Origin: Lepas anatifera
Lineage: Eukaryota > Arthropoda > Thecostraca > Lepadidae
NCBI GenBank assembly: GCA_034440635.1
Contig: JAOTON010001356.1
Coordinates: 2,550,501 to 2,614,500, forward strand
Direction: 5' to 3'
Length of the DNA: 64,000 nt
Position 1 is the first letter of the stretch. Every line of letters starts with the position of its first letter. Position numbers and translations under genes: made by a program. Below are positions 1 through 11,515 of this stretch, one piece after another. Under the pieces are notes generated by a model that saw nothing but the letters and a program-made list of their open reading frames with translations, ran no database searches and was not told where the DNA came from.

Positions 1-460
1 TGACCCATGGGATCCGTAAAAGGGTGTCCAAAAACGCTTTTCTGAGCAAGCCGAGCATTTGCAATCGTTTTTGTGGCTTTTAGATCATAAGACAGCTTTT
101 TCCCATGTTTTTCCAATGGGATAGGTCACCTCGTGACCTGACCTTATGTCACGAAATAAAAAAAATCCCGGATATACACCTTGTAGACCCTGGCGAGACC
201 ATTAACTGTAGGAAGTTTCAAATCGATCGACTAAGAGGCGTAGCTCTTGTAGAGCTCAAAAGTTGAAGTGAGGTGACCTTGGTTGGCCTCGCCTGGTGAT
301 CTGACCTTGGGTGACCCGGGGTAAAAAAATTCAGGGATGATGTGAAAACGATGGGGTGAGAGATAGAGCCCTCAACCGCGGTCCTGCATTTCGTAGTGTG
401 TCTGCTATCCCGAAAAAAACCTTAGGGGGCCATCGATGCCCCCGGTGGGGCGAGGGTTAA
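1..460 (+). mobile_element. TTAA-flanked element, family A, partial copy
   Basis: Right-hand part of the same ~1.04-kb repeat found at 14418-15454, cut by the window edge. It ends in a GC-rich terminal repeat (GGTGGGGCGAGGG) followed by TTAA at 457-460. It carries clustered TGACCT/AGGTCA hexamers and no coding capacity. The TTAA target site and GGG/CCC termini fit a piggyBac-type MITE. This assignment is inferred from termini only, because no transposase is present. Confidence 0.7.
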
Positions 461-1325
461 CTCTATGTACATACATACATGGGCAGTACCTTGGGCAGTA
501 CGAGCTCTACACAGAGCGAAGCAGCGACACTCTTTGGCAATGGGAAACCCTTGTCCAAGTGCAGGTGGCGATAACCCGCACTGCCAGATAACGGCCGACA
601 CACTGTTCGTATTTTCCACCTCTGAATGCTACACAAATGCGTGAGGCTCTCAGGAGACTGTGCTGCAGTGTTGCAAAACACTCTGCAAGACAGTGACGCT
701 CAGTGAGGGAGAAGCACACACTTGAACCACTACACGGCCGAGCCGGACAGAAGCCTTGTGTAAAGACTGCAATGTCACGATGCATTTAAGTTCATTAGAG
801 CCTTGTAATACCCCATTGTCGGTAGCAATCGCACACATTGGCTCATCTCTCAATACCACAATGAGGGACTGGTTTGTCATAGCCTGCAGCAGTGAAAGCA
901 ACAATATCGCACTCACTGTACAGTGCATAAGCGTTTGTATGGAACCAATTTTCGATTCCTTGAGACTTGCCTTTGCACCAAACCATGCTGCCTCTGCACT
1001 ACCAGTATTCATGACTATTTTTCGAGTCCCTCCTCCTCTCATGCTACTTCTTGACGTACTTAGGTATCTCCTCTCTCATTCAGCGATGGATGGTATGCAT
1101 TGTGCATAACATGCAGTTTTTATACTGAGTGTTTCAGGCTTTACTCTGATATCTACAAGAGAGCAGGGTTCTCGTAAGTTAAAACCAGGTTTGGGATTCA
1201 TACCGCTTTGTGAAGCTCAAGCCAATCTCATACATGCTGGAATGGAAAGTCAAAACAGAACGCTAATGAAGCTAATCACAGAACTTTGGCACTATGAAAT
1301 GTCTCAGATAATCAAAGTCTCCGAA

Positions 1326-1327
<2 letters not shown>
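461..1327. other. No recognised feature
   Basis: Mixed-composition sequence between a TTAA element and a TA microsatellite. Open frames of up to about 130 codons exist on both strands, but none shows a recognisable domain, splice context or codon bias. I regard them as chance. Confidence 0.5.

Positions 1328-1404
<77 letters not shown>
1328..1404. repeat. (TA)n microsatellite
   Basis: Uninterrupted TA dinucleotides over 77 bp, ended by a G. The Ile/Tyr-rich frame across it is an artefact of the repeat. Confidence 0.97.
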
Positions 1405-1411
<7 letters not shown>

Positions 1412-4400
1412 ACCATACATGTACTGCGACAGCACACACGAAAAAACACTACAACGGTAAAAGGTATTGTCAATATATTGTCAGTATATTGTCAATAGCG
1501 TATACGGGTAAAAGGTAGGTTCTTTTAATTAATGACATTGTAACACTTTTCGATGGCAAGAGTAAGCCTGTGAGTAATTTGATGTCTAAGATGCCGTTAA
1601 TCCATTTGTATCGGTCCTCTCCTTATGGCTGCTTCCAAGGCAATATATAATATAGTTATACCTCCATTCTGCATCGACTCTTCTAGCAAGATCAAAATTG
1701 GGCAATGTTTGTAGAACACCATTACGTGCTTAAATTTGAATTTCTGCATATATTTTCTATATTTCTGTAAATGCAGGGCGAACTCAATGTAGAAAAATTT
1801 TAGTACGCTGATTGAAAATCTAACTTTTTGTAGCAAAATCTAACTTTAGTGTAGGTACATGTATTGTTATTTTTCATTGCTCTCCTTTACGAGATTCCAA
1901 CGTCGAAACAATAAGCCACACAGTTGGATGGTGCTCCCGAACAAAATCATGTTAGAGATAGCATCAAATAAATGTAGCCTGGGAACACTGGAGAAGAAAC
2001 GTTCAAAATATCTGGCTCTACCGCCATCACGCTCGATTATTCGATTTGACCGTTGGCAGAGTGACCCCGGTCCAGTTGCAGCGGTGGTACAGGCTGTCCG
2101 TTTGCAGTGCCTACAGATATGTCCTGCTGTTGCCTGGTGCATATCTATGGCTTGGGCTCAGCGCAGCAGGGAGCCACTTCTCAGAATCCTTTCCCGTCGT
2201 GTCGATGTAATAGAGATGCCTTACATGCTGCAAAGATGATGCGGAGAATACTAATACCCAGCTTGTCTGAGGCATTAACAAGTTCTGCATTCTTGAGTAC
2301 ATGGAAATAGAGGAGGGAGGACATAAAGCTTTCCAAACAGGCCCGCTACTGCAGGGATCGACAGAAAAAAACAGCTAGTGTACTGCTATATAAAAAAGCT
2401 AATGAGGAAAAACTTTGGACATAAAATTAGGCTTTGATTAACTTTTGTTCAAAATAGCCATTGTAGAGTAAAACAAAATGTTAACATGAGGGACACAAGC
2501 AACGCTTATGGGTTCGGAGGAAACAAGACTGAATAAGAGAAATACATTTTGATTCCGATACTCCTTACAGTTTCATAAGCGTGCCTGTTGGGAATAGTCA
2601 TCGACAAAACTGTTAGATACGCACAGCAATTTTAGCATTAATTTAAAATCTGAACCTTTTTGACACCTGTTCTAGGATTTACGACATCAAATCTGTGCAT
2701 CACAGGTGTTAAAACATATTGGGTTAGGAACAAAATGCGGCAGAGAAGACCATTCAAGAAGCCCTAAACGGGACATTGCGCGTTTCCGCCGCTACACGTC
2801 CAGAGGTGTCTGATCAGCTGCTGCGCGCGCCGCTGTTGGTGTTCCAGGCACGTGGTGAGCACGTGCCACCATCTCAGCCATCAGCGACAGAAAACGACCC
2901 GCCTGGTCCTGTTAGCCCCAGAAGTCGCCAACCAGCCACCCGGACAGTTGTCCCTCTGCGCTTTATAAAGCTATCGCCGTGAATTGGATGGGCAGGAGTT
3001 TATCACGGAGCCGCCGCCGGTGGCAGTTGGCCAGATTTGGGGCTGCCAGATATCCAGATGTGGAGCCTCCTCCGTCACTGCCACGTGCTGGGCTACCCCG
3101 CCCAGCAGCCCCCCGACAGCCAGCTCAAAGCCAGCTGCCTCCCGCTCTCCCGATAAGCCTCGCGACCGAACCGACGCTTGTTAGGCGTATTAAACTGGTG
3201 CGCAGACCGCCGCATATCGGCCAGATCGAGGCGTTCTCATCTGGTTTTCCAGCCATCATTAGTGTGGCTCAAGAACCCGGATGGCGGTGTTTTGTGGTTG
3301 TAAAAAAGAAAACGGATGAAATAACTCTTGCGGGACTTTTTTGTTACGCTTATTGCGTACATTACAGTATGTATGTGATGTGATGTTATCAGGCTTGTAT
3401 GGGATTAATATTGTATCCGAATTCAGTCAGTACAATATGATCATCTCAAGATTCAGTCCAAGCCTCAGCTGAAAAAGGTAGAAAATGTCAATCCTTGATT
3501 GGTGAGCATGATAGAAATCTGACCATCCTTCAAAAGTGTAAGCAGTCAAATCATGTTACAATTGTTCCAAAAATGTAGTTTGACTCAGAAAAGATACTAA
3601 CTTTGATCTCCTTTTACCAAAACCTGATTACTAGAAACAATTAGAAATGGTATGGGATAAAGGGATTAAATGACAAAAGCTCTAACTTTTGCGCCTGTGT
3701 TTGGGTCATAAGGAAAGTAATGCGCCCTGATTTCCAGCACATATAGTTCACTTATGCCGAATGCTTTAAGAGTATTTAAACATTGGCAGGACATTATGGC
3801 GTTCGAGAATAAGAATCACCCTATCTCCGAACTCACCTGCCAGAATCGCAAGTATTGGCAGGGAGATAGCAGGGAAAACTATGCCAATTGTCAATTATTT
3901 CGCCGCTTTGTGAGCGAATGAACTTAAATGAAAGTAGATATGACCTTCCATTTAGAGTGTGCAATATGTCATGTTTCACGGTCTTCTCCCTCCGGTTCTG
4001 GTCAGACGCTTTGGCAACAACCGCTTGGCATATGAGCTAAGCGATGATTAACTCCAGTAGAGGAGCCCGTTCACGGTCTCCACAACAAATTCAGAAGGAA
4101 ATCTCAACAGTTTTCACGACAGAAAAGACGGCATCGAGTGCAAATTGACTGGCAGTTTGACAGAGCTCTATGCACATGCGCTCTATGCAAAGAGCGCTAT
4201 TGCCAGGGGCATACAAGGCTGCAGAGCCTGCCTAAAACCTCCATCTATCTTTGTAATGGGTACTGACGACAGTACGTTGCCTGCCAGTTAAAGGATCATC
4301 AGCACCGCGGGTAAGCTCCAATGTATTTCCATCCGAATAACGATGTAGTGTTGGGTGGCCATCGGATTCCAGCTTGGGAAGTTACTTCCTCATACATATA

Positions 4401-4616
4401 ACACGGGGTGCGGGGGGGCGGTAGCGGTCGGCGCTTTCGCTGTCCATGCAGTTGACCCGAGTTCGGTGGTCTCCCCGAGCAAGGAACAGTTTGACATCGC
4501 CTCAGCAGGGAAAGAGTTGGCGACGCCATATAACCTTGGTAACCTTGGCAGTTGGTGCATAAAAAACACAAAAATAGCATCATGCCCATAACAACACGAA
4601 CATGATCAAGGTGTAA
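1405..4616. other. Gene-poor stretch, nothing recognised
   Basis: AT-rich sequence with a GC-rich island at about 2770-3200. Frames in the island (for example 2979-3383) are Pro/Arg/Ser-rich in several registers at once, as expected from base composition. I found no protein domain, RNA gene or terminal-repeat element. Confidence 0.5.
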
Positions 4617-5585
4617 TTAACCCGCGCCCCACCGGGGTCCGGCGCCACCTTCGCCCCACCGGGGGCCATCGATGGCCCCCTCTAACTCCGAAAATATGGG
4701 CGTTAGCGCAAATCTGCAAGTGCAATAGAAAGCTCGCGTGAATTCAGTAAGAAATTACTTCGCATGTTTTAGTGCTCAGGTCAATGGTTTGACCTCCAGA
4801 GGTCAAATTACGTCAAGATCGGCTATTTTCACTCAAATATGCAATGATTAAGCAAACTGGGCATAACTCTTATGTCATTAGAGCTATTGAGGCCTGGTAA
4901 AGTACATTTGATAGCAAATTGCCAGTACTTTTTCCGCTATGTGGAACGTAAAGACCTCCCGCCAGTGGTTTGACCGCCATAGGTCCCTCGTGACCTAATA
5001 TGACCTGAGGTCACGAAAGGTCACAAGTGACCTTGCCGTATATCAAATAAAAGCTAGTGACAAGACAAACACGATGGTGTTTGTTTCATTGCTCTAGTTA
5101 ATTAGGCCAAAGTTATTGTCAAAATACTGTTTTTAACCTCTGGTGACCTTGGATGACCTTGGAAAAGTCAGGGCAAATATGACCCCTGGGATCCGTGAAG
5201 GGTGTCCAAAAACGTTGTTCTGAGCAGTCTGAGTATTTGCAATCATTTTTGTGGCTTTTATATCATGAAATAGCTTTTCCCCATGCTTTTCCAATGGGGA
5301 GGTCACCTCGTGACCTGACCTCAGGCACGAAATCGAAAAATCCCGGATATACACCTTGTAGACCCTGGAGGGGTCATGAATGTAGGAAGTTTCAAATTGA
5401 TTGACTTTGAAATGTAGCTCTTACGAGTCTAAGGTGAAGTGAGTTGACCTTGGTTGACCTCGTCTGGTGACCTGACCTTGGGTGACCCGGTAAAAATTTC
5501 AGGGATGATGGGAAAATGATGCAGTGAGAGGTGAGTCCTCAACCGCGGTGCTGCGCCTGTCTTTTTCTGCTATCCCGAAAAACCT
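4617..5585 (+). mobile_element. TTAA-flanked element, family A, right end truncated
   Basis: Starts with TTAA followed by CCCGCGCCCCACCGGGG and a palindromic GGCCATCGATGGCC block. It matches the 14418-15454 copy in the same orientation almost throughout. Similarity stops after the CGAAAAACCTT motif near 5585, so the last ~40-60 bp, including the right terminal repeat and TTAA, are missing. It has several single-base losses relative to the other copies, so it is older or more decayed. Confidence 0.8.
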
Positions 5586-6398
5586 TGCATCTCTGTTAAG
5601 CGTCCTTTACAGAGACAGGAAGTTCAGCAGAAGTTCAGATCCACACTTCAACAAAAATCACGTGACGAATTTTGCATTCTAAGACAGATCAGGTTTCCAT
5701 GCTCGTCTTTGCTGCCCTACTCATCTGTGTTGAAACTTCCCTCAGCAACACCCCTCCCCCTCCACTCGTGGCCATGTCGCGCCAGCAGGGTGCTGGACAG
5801 ACCGGCCCGGTGCGGGGCGGCACCCGCCTTACCGTTTGCATAATCTATCAGGAAATCTGGCCGCGCGGGCGACTCCACCCCGCCAGTTCATTCATTAAAG
5901 TGGCGGCCTCTCGCTGACCCTGATGTAAATGGAAAATAGTGAACAGTGATCAGAAAACAAGTGAGAAAGTTCCAAACTGTCTCTACGATAAAAGCAGACA
6001 CACACAGTTGTCTGTTTTAAAAGTGTTTAACTTTATAGCGTAGAGTGTATCGAGCGAGTCAAGTCTCAGTACGTCGCGCTTCTGCGCCAGAAGAGAGTTC
6101 AGAGCCGGTGGTGGACGCCAGGGGGCATCAGCCGCAGAGCCGGTGGTGGACGGAGGAGGCATCAGCCGGCGCACTCCTCATCGGTGGCGTCCTTCTCGAC
6201 ACGCCCCTCATTATCAGCACCACGCCGACGCACCAATGACGAACAAGGGCGGGCGTAGAACACAGTCAAACCGACCGGCAGGACGCCGGAAGCCCACGGG
6301 GAAATGAGGATCACGCGTGTTCTTTGCCTGTGAGAGCACCAACATGTGATGAAGAGGACCAAGCTAACAAAACAGTTACTGAGAAATTTTAAGTCTGA
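5586..6398. other. No recognised feature
   Basis: Unique-looking sequence between a family A and a family B element. Frames at 5672-5917 and 6045-6239 show no domain. Confidence 0.5.
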
Positions 6399-7232
6399 TT
6401 AATACGCGCATTGACGAGGGTGGGTACCCACCCTCCCTCGGGTTTTTAGGAGATAACATAAAAACGGCGGCGCATAGCGCCCCCGTACTTAGCATAACTT
6501 TTTCCTCATTATTTTTACAACTTTTGTCAAAATTTTAAGATTAGGTCATGTCAGGTCAGGGCACCAGTGCAGGTCAAGTGACCTGACCTCAAAAAAAAGT
6601 TTAAGATAGCATAAGTCATTGAAACTAATATCACATAATGGGCACACCGAGTTCTCTAAAATATGTTTCGGTATTTTTTATATCGATGGCCTAAGGTCAG
6701 GTACGAGCTATGACCTCTCCATTGAAAATACATAGGAAAAATGGTTTTAGCTGAATAACTTAGTAATGAATAGAGATGGAGCGTTTATTTGAAATCCATT
6801 ACATTTACCTCGTCATTGCATTTTTAATTATATGCCTTTTCCCCATTTGACCTTGATCTGACCTCAGGTCAGGTTAACTTCTTGATTCGACCTAGCAAGA
6901 CAATATTATATATCATTCGATTCGGCCTGCTGTGAGGATTCATACAGTTGAAATCGTTTTTCTTTATCTTTACTTGTTCAGATGTAACGGTCAAAAACCT
7001 TCATTTACATGTTATCCCTATTAGGGCATGTTTTGACCTCTAGTGACCTTGAATGTCACCTGGTAAAAAATTGTTCAAATATTTTCGATGGAGAAGTGAA
7101 TGGGCTATCCAACGCCGTTTACCGTTTTTCGCTACCTAGCGCGGTTCTCCAGATCTTACGTGGGCGGGTACCCGCCCCCCTCACCCCCGTCAAGGCGAAG
7201 GTGGCTCAGACCCCCGTCAATGCGCGTGTTAA
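6399..7232. mobile_element. TTAA-flanked element, family B
   Basis: Bounded by TTAA at 6399-6402 and 7229-7232. Terminal inverted repeats are TTAATACGCGCATTGACG on the left and the complement of TTAACACGCGCATTGACG on the right. Near both ends lies a G/C palindrome around GGGTACCC. The interior has clustered AGGTCA/TGACCT hexamers and no ORF. A second copy lies at 23564-24737. Motifs shared with family A near the ends (GGTTTTT ... AGCAGAAAAACG) suggest a common origin. Confidence 0.8.
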
Positions 7233-9804
7233 GTGAAATAACTTGCAGCAGGCGGACGTTAAAGGTACTATTAGGGTGCGGAATATTTTCGTTGGGGCAA
7301 TGAACCTAAAATGCAGCTATAATAAAACTAAAGCCATGCACGAATGCCATGTTTCGGAGCTTATATTCATATGCCACCGCTTGGGGTTTTTTCTTTGTTT
7401 CACGTATCCACTTATCTGGCCTCTGATGGTTATTGGTCAGATAAGCTATAAGCAAACTGAGATCGCAGACACAGCCAGTGATCCATTTTGTATGGAGGAG
7501 CCATGGCTATGACAGAGCTTCCACACTACAATGAGTTCCTTTGCGAGTTTAAGGAGCCGCTGGTGGGTATGTGGGCCCGCTGAGGATACAATGTCCCTAC
7601 CACAGTAGTAACAAGGGCCCCATTGCAGGTGCGATGGGTTCTTGGTGCATGCGATGGCCTCTAATACTGTTGGCTATTTCTATCAATGCTTTGGTTGGTC
7701 AAAAACCGGTGCAAACGACTGTCATACTAGGTCAATAAAGCGTGATAAGGGCCCAAACTGGCTCGGGACAACAGCACGTGGCGTGGGAGGAACCAGGTTC
7801 TAATCCACCCACCCTAGCCAGGTACGGTGGGCTAGTTAGAATCAGGTGGCAGATACCTGCTGTTGAAAGGACGTTGTTGGGGATCATGCAGATATCCGCC
7901 GTCCGTTTCAGGTGGGTTCGGCCCTCTGGACCCACATCAAGTCACACTACTGGGTGAGACCAACGTACTACTACAGCGATGTCCGAGACTTCAACAAGCC
8001 GCCGCCGACTTTGGCTTACACTGACGGCTCAGCAGACGGACTGTCAGCCGGCAGCTGACAATGGTCAGCCTGCGACTGACGTCTGACGTCACTGGCGGGC
8101 TGGTGACCGGTCGGCGGCGCTGCCGAGACCGTGACATCACCCGCCGGTCAGGCGCCGAGACGGGCTGCATGATAAACAGCAGGGTCGGACACCGGTGTCA
8201 CCGATACAGCATCAACGACACGGCCCATTTTTCACGGCGGGTTCTCACGCCGGCGTGTGTGCCGCGGGATGGAGCTGCTAGAGCTTGACCTGGAGCGTCG
8301 GTTTGTCCAAAACCCCACGCTGCGCCTTGTTTCGCATTGTGAACCTGGCTTCACGCAAGCCTTTAGAGTATATTTTCAGCAGAAATATGCAATTAATTTT
8401 CGATACAATTTCCTGAACATACACGTTTCAGTACATTTCATTCATTTTAACAATAATTTAGGCGATTTGGATTGTTCAGAATGTCATGTGATTGAAAAAT
8501 GATATGATGAATATGATGATTACATTTTGTATAATGGCAAAATGTAATCATATTCCCTGTTGCACGTAGAGCCGGTATTCTTCACGGTGCATTTTTCAGC
8601 TTTGGAAAATTTTTCTTAAGCCAGACTCGGACCATGGTCTATGCATTTCCGTTCCACTGTGCTGGCAACAACAGCAAGCAGGAGCCCACGTTTTCTTTTC
8701 TAAATGAAGTGCTCAGACTTGTTTCTGCATATTGAAAGTAATTTCATCTGTGTTATCATAGGCCCGCCCTTTACGATCGGTCTCACTACTGCTATCTATA
8801 AACTTATCTTAATGCTACTGGCCTCATTATCCAACGAGTGACTCCTGGAATGACGGGTCAATTTCAATTTCAACTTCTAACGTTCCGCTAAACAGAGGGA
8901 CGACCGCCCTGCTCAGGTCACCTCCTACCAGTCAGTTGTCAGCCGGTTTCCAAGTAAACATTGTGCCCCAAAGTGCCTTAGGGAAACCGATTCCTAGCGT
9001 CTTTCATACACTGCCACTGCATGAGTTTCGAACAGTGCCCCGAAGCCGATCGCTCTAGCAGACTAGCCACGGGGGCGGCAGCTCATTCATTCAACTCCTT
9101 GTTTTATTGTATGTCTTATTTTGGGGTTTAATGGCACACAAACGAAGATAATTCATCTAGCTGACATATTTCTGCACGTAAGTCGATGTGGCAACACTAT
9201 TCTCCGCGCCTATGCTGCAATATAGCCTGCTTGAATGCCAGTTGCTTCAGCTATGCTTAGACAGCCTGTATAAACGAAAATGTAACGAAAGTCTTGTCTG
9301 AAATGCCTCATTAGGGAATAAAGGGATTAAAGCGGACATTGCACGAAAAAAAGATTACTAAGAATTTAAATTGCGGCACAGTGTGTCGTTCTTGCAACAA
9401 AGGATTCCAATAAAAGCTGGTATTGGAAGTGAGGGCAGCAGAGTCGGAATACTTTCAGTGCAGCTTTTTAAAGCTCATTTCGGAATAGAACATATTGGAA
9501 CAAAAAAAAGAGGATCTTTATTGGAACAAAATGTTCTTTATTGGAACAAAATAAACAGGATGGGTTTAGCTAGGCTTGATCAGTCCTTAAGTCAGTGCAT
9601 GTGACAAGACACTACAATCGGCACAACTCAAAGCAAACTTAATGGAAACTTCCTGTGATAATGAAATTAATCACCCACCACAGCAGTAATAACTGATGAT
9701 CACGCGAACATTAGACTTCCCATTGCCTACCACTGCGGTAGGCAGAATAAAGGCACAATGTCAAAACTACAAAAAAATAGCTGAGTACCTATAAGGCGGC
9801 GAAA
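7233..9804. other. Gene-poor stretch with a small inverted repeat
   Basis: No domain-bearing ORF seen. At about 7788-7845, GGTTCTAATCCACCCACC and a diverged complementary arm (GGTGGGCTAGTTAGAATC) could fold into a hairpin. GGTTCTAATCC resembles a pol III B box, but no A box sits at a suitable distance. A GC-rich patch at 8030-8270 contains CRE-like TGACGTCA. Otherwise unremarkable. Confidence 0.45.
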
Positions 9805-10590
9805 TGGCTAGTGACTGGTGTTTTACACCCCTGGCTGACGCCGAAGCGGCAGAGACTGCGCCGCCGCGCGTGCCAGTGATTGGTGTTTTACACCTCCAGC
9901 CAACGCCGAGGCGGCGGAGACTGCGCCGCCGTGCGTGCCAGTGACTGGTGTTTTACACCCCTGGCCAACGCAGAGGCGGCGGAGACTGCGGCGCCGCGCG
10001 TGCCAGTGACTGGTGTTTTACACCCTGGCCGACGCCGAGGCGGCGGAGACTGCGCCGCCGCGCGTGCCAGTGACTGGTGTTTTACACCCTGGCCGACGCC
10101 GAGGCGGCGGAGACTGCGCCGCCGCGCGTGCCAGTGATTGGTGTTTTACACCTCTGGCCGACGCCGAGGCGGCGGAGACTGCGCCGCCGCGCGTGCCAGT
10201 GACTGGTGTTTTACACCCCTGGCCGACGCTGAGGCGGCGGAGACTGCGCCGCCGCGCGTGCCAGTGACTGGTGTTTTACACCCTCTGGCCAACGCAGAGG
10301 CGGCGGAGACTGCGGCGCCGCGCGTGTCAGTGACTGGTGTTTGACACCCCCGACCGACGCCGAAGCAGTGGAGACTGCGCCGCCGCGCGTGCCAGTGACT
10401 GGTGTTTGACACCCTGGCCGACGCTGAGGCGGCGGAGACTGCGCCGCCGCGCGTGCCAGTGACTGGTGTTTGACACCCTGGCCGACGCGAGGCGGCGGAG
10501 ACTGCGCCGCCGCGCGTGCCAGTGACTGGTGTTTGACACCCCTGGCCGACGCTGAGGCGGTGGAGACTGCACTGCCGCGCGTGCCAGAAT
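9805..10590. repeat. GC-rich minisatellite, ~64-bp unit, about 12 copies
   Basis: The anchor GACTGGTGTTTTACACC recurs every 63-67 bp from about 9811 to 10535. Between anchors lies a CpG-rich segment (GAGGCGGCGGAGACTGCG). Late copies change TTTTACACC to TTTGACACC. The period is not a multiple of three, so the long frames read through it on both strands are not genes. Confidence 0.93.
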
Positions 10591-11316
10591 CCCTGGGAGG
10601 TGTGCAAAGACGTCGGTAAGTGGCGCGGAGCGTGTGAGCGGGGTATTAGGCTGGCGGCACGCCTGTGGACCCGTGCCGGGAATATCGCGGCTGTATTCAC
10701 ACCGGCGACATCAGTATGCAGGTTTCGCGATCCGCACAATCCAGACACGAGAGGGCATTCATGAATCTGTTTCAGACATGGTTGCTACGCAGTGCTCACC
10801 AGCTTCTCGCCTGAGACGTGGAATATTTCAACGCGAAGCCCCCAATAGAAAGCAAGTTGTGGACAGAGCTGCACACGGTTATCTGGGAACTTGAATGACC
10901 AGATACTACTTTCATTCATTTTATTTCATTCTTTTTCCGGCTTGGGTGACCTTCAGCAGTTTGTTGGCTGACTGGTGATGCATTCTTGCATGCATTGTGA
11001 CGGCCAGATATAAACATGATGTTTCCTGCTTGTTTTGTATTTTAAAAATGTGGCGATAAGGGAGAAGCTACTTTCTTTGCATATAATCGTTAATTGACAG
11101 AACCCGACGACCCATGGTAGCTATGTCTTTATTTTGTTCCGCTCTCATATCTGCGACAGAGAGAGGTAACATCGTTGCCTTTCATGCATGCATCGGTAAG
11201 ATCACATATTGTCATAAATAAAGGGACATTTTGAAGTAGACCATGCAAAAAAGCGCAGGCACTTCATATCATTCCAGTGCACCCGAGAGCAGATATCTAA
11301 ATGTGGGTGTCACGTA
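10591..11316. other. No recognised feature
   Basis: Flank between two minisatellites. No ORF with a recognisable domain. Confidence 0.5.
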
Positions 11317-11515
11317 TGTCGAATCGGCTTGCACGAATGACGCGGATCGGCTAACACGGCTAACGCGGATCATCTAACAAAGCTGGAGCGGATCGGCTAC
11401 CAGGGCTGGCGCGGATCGACTACCACGGCTCACAAGGATCGGCTAACACGTCTATCGGATCAGCTAACACGTCTAACGCGGATTGGCGAGCACGGCTGGC
11501 GCGAATCGCCGCCTG
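11317..11515. repeat. Degenerate tandem repeat (~29-bp unit)
   Basis: Repeats of GCGGATCGGCTAACACGGCT with many substitutions and variable spacing, about 6-7 units. Confidence 0.75.

Noticed and set aside
10146..10748. 200-codon minus-strand frame
   Set aside because: Reads through the 64-bp minisatellite. Alternate registers give similar pseudo-proteins.
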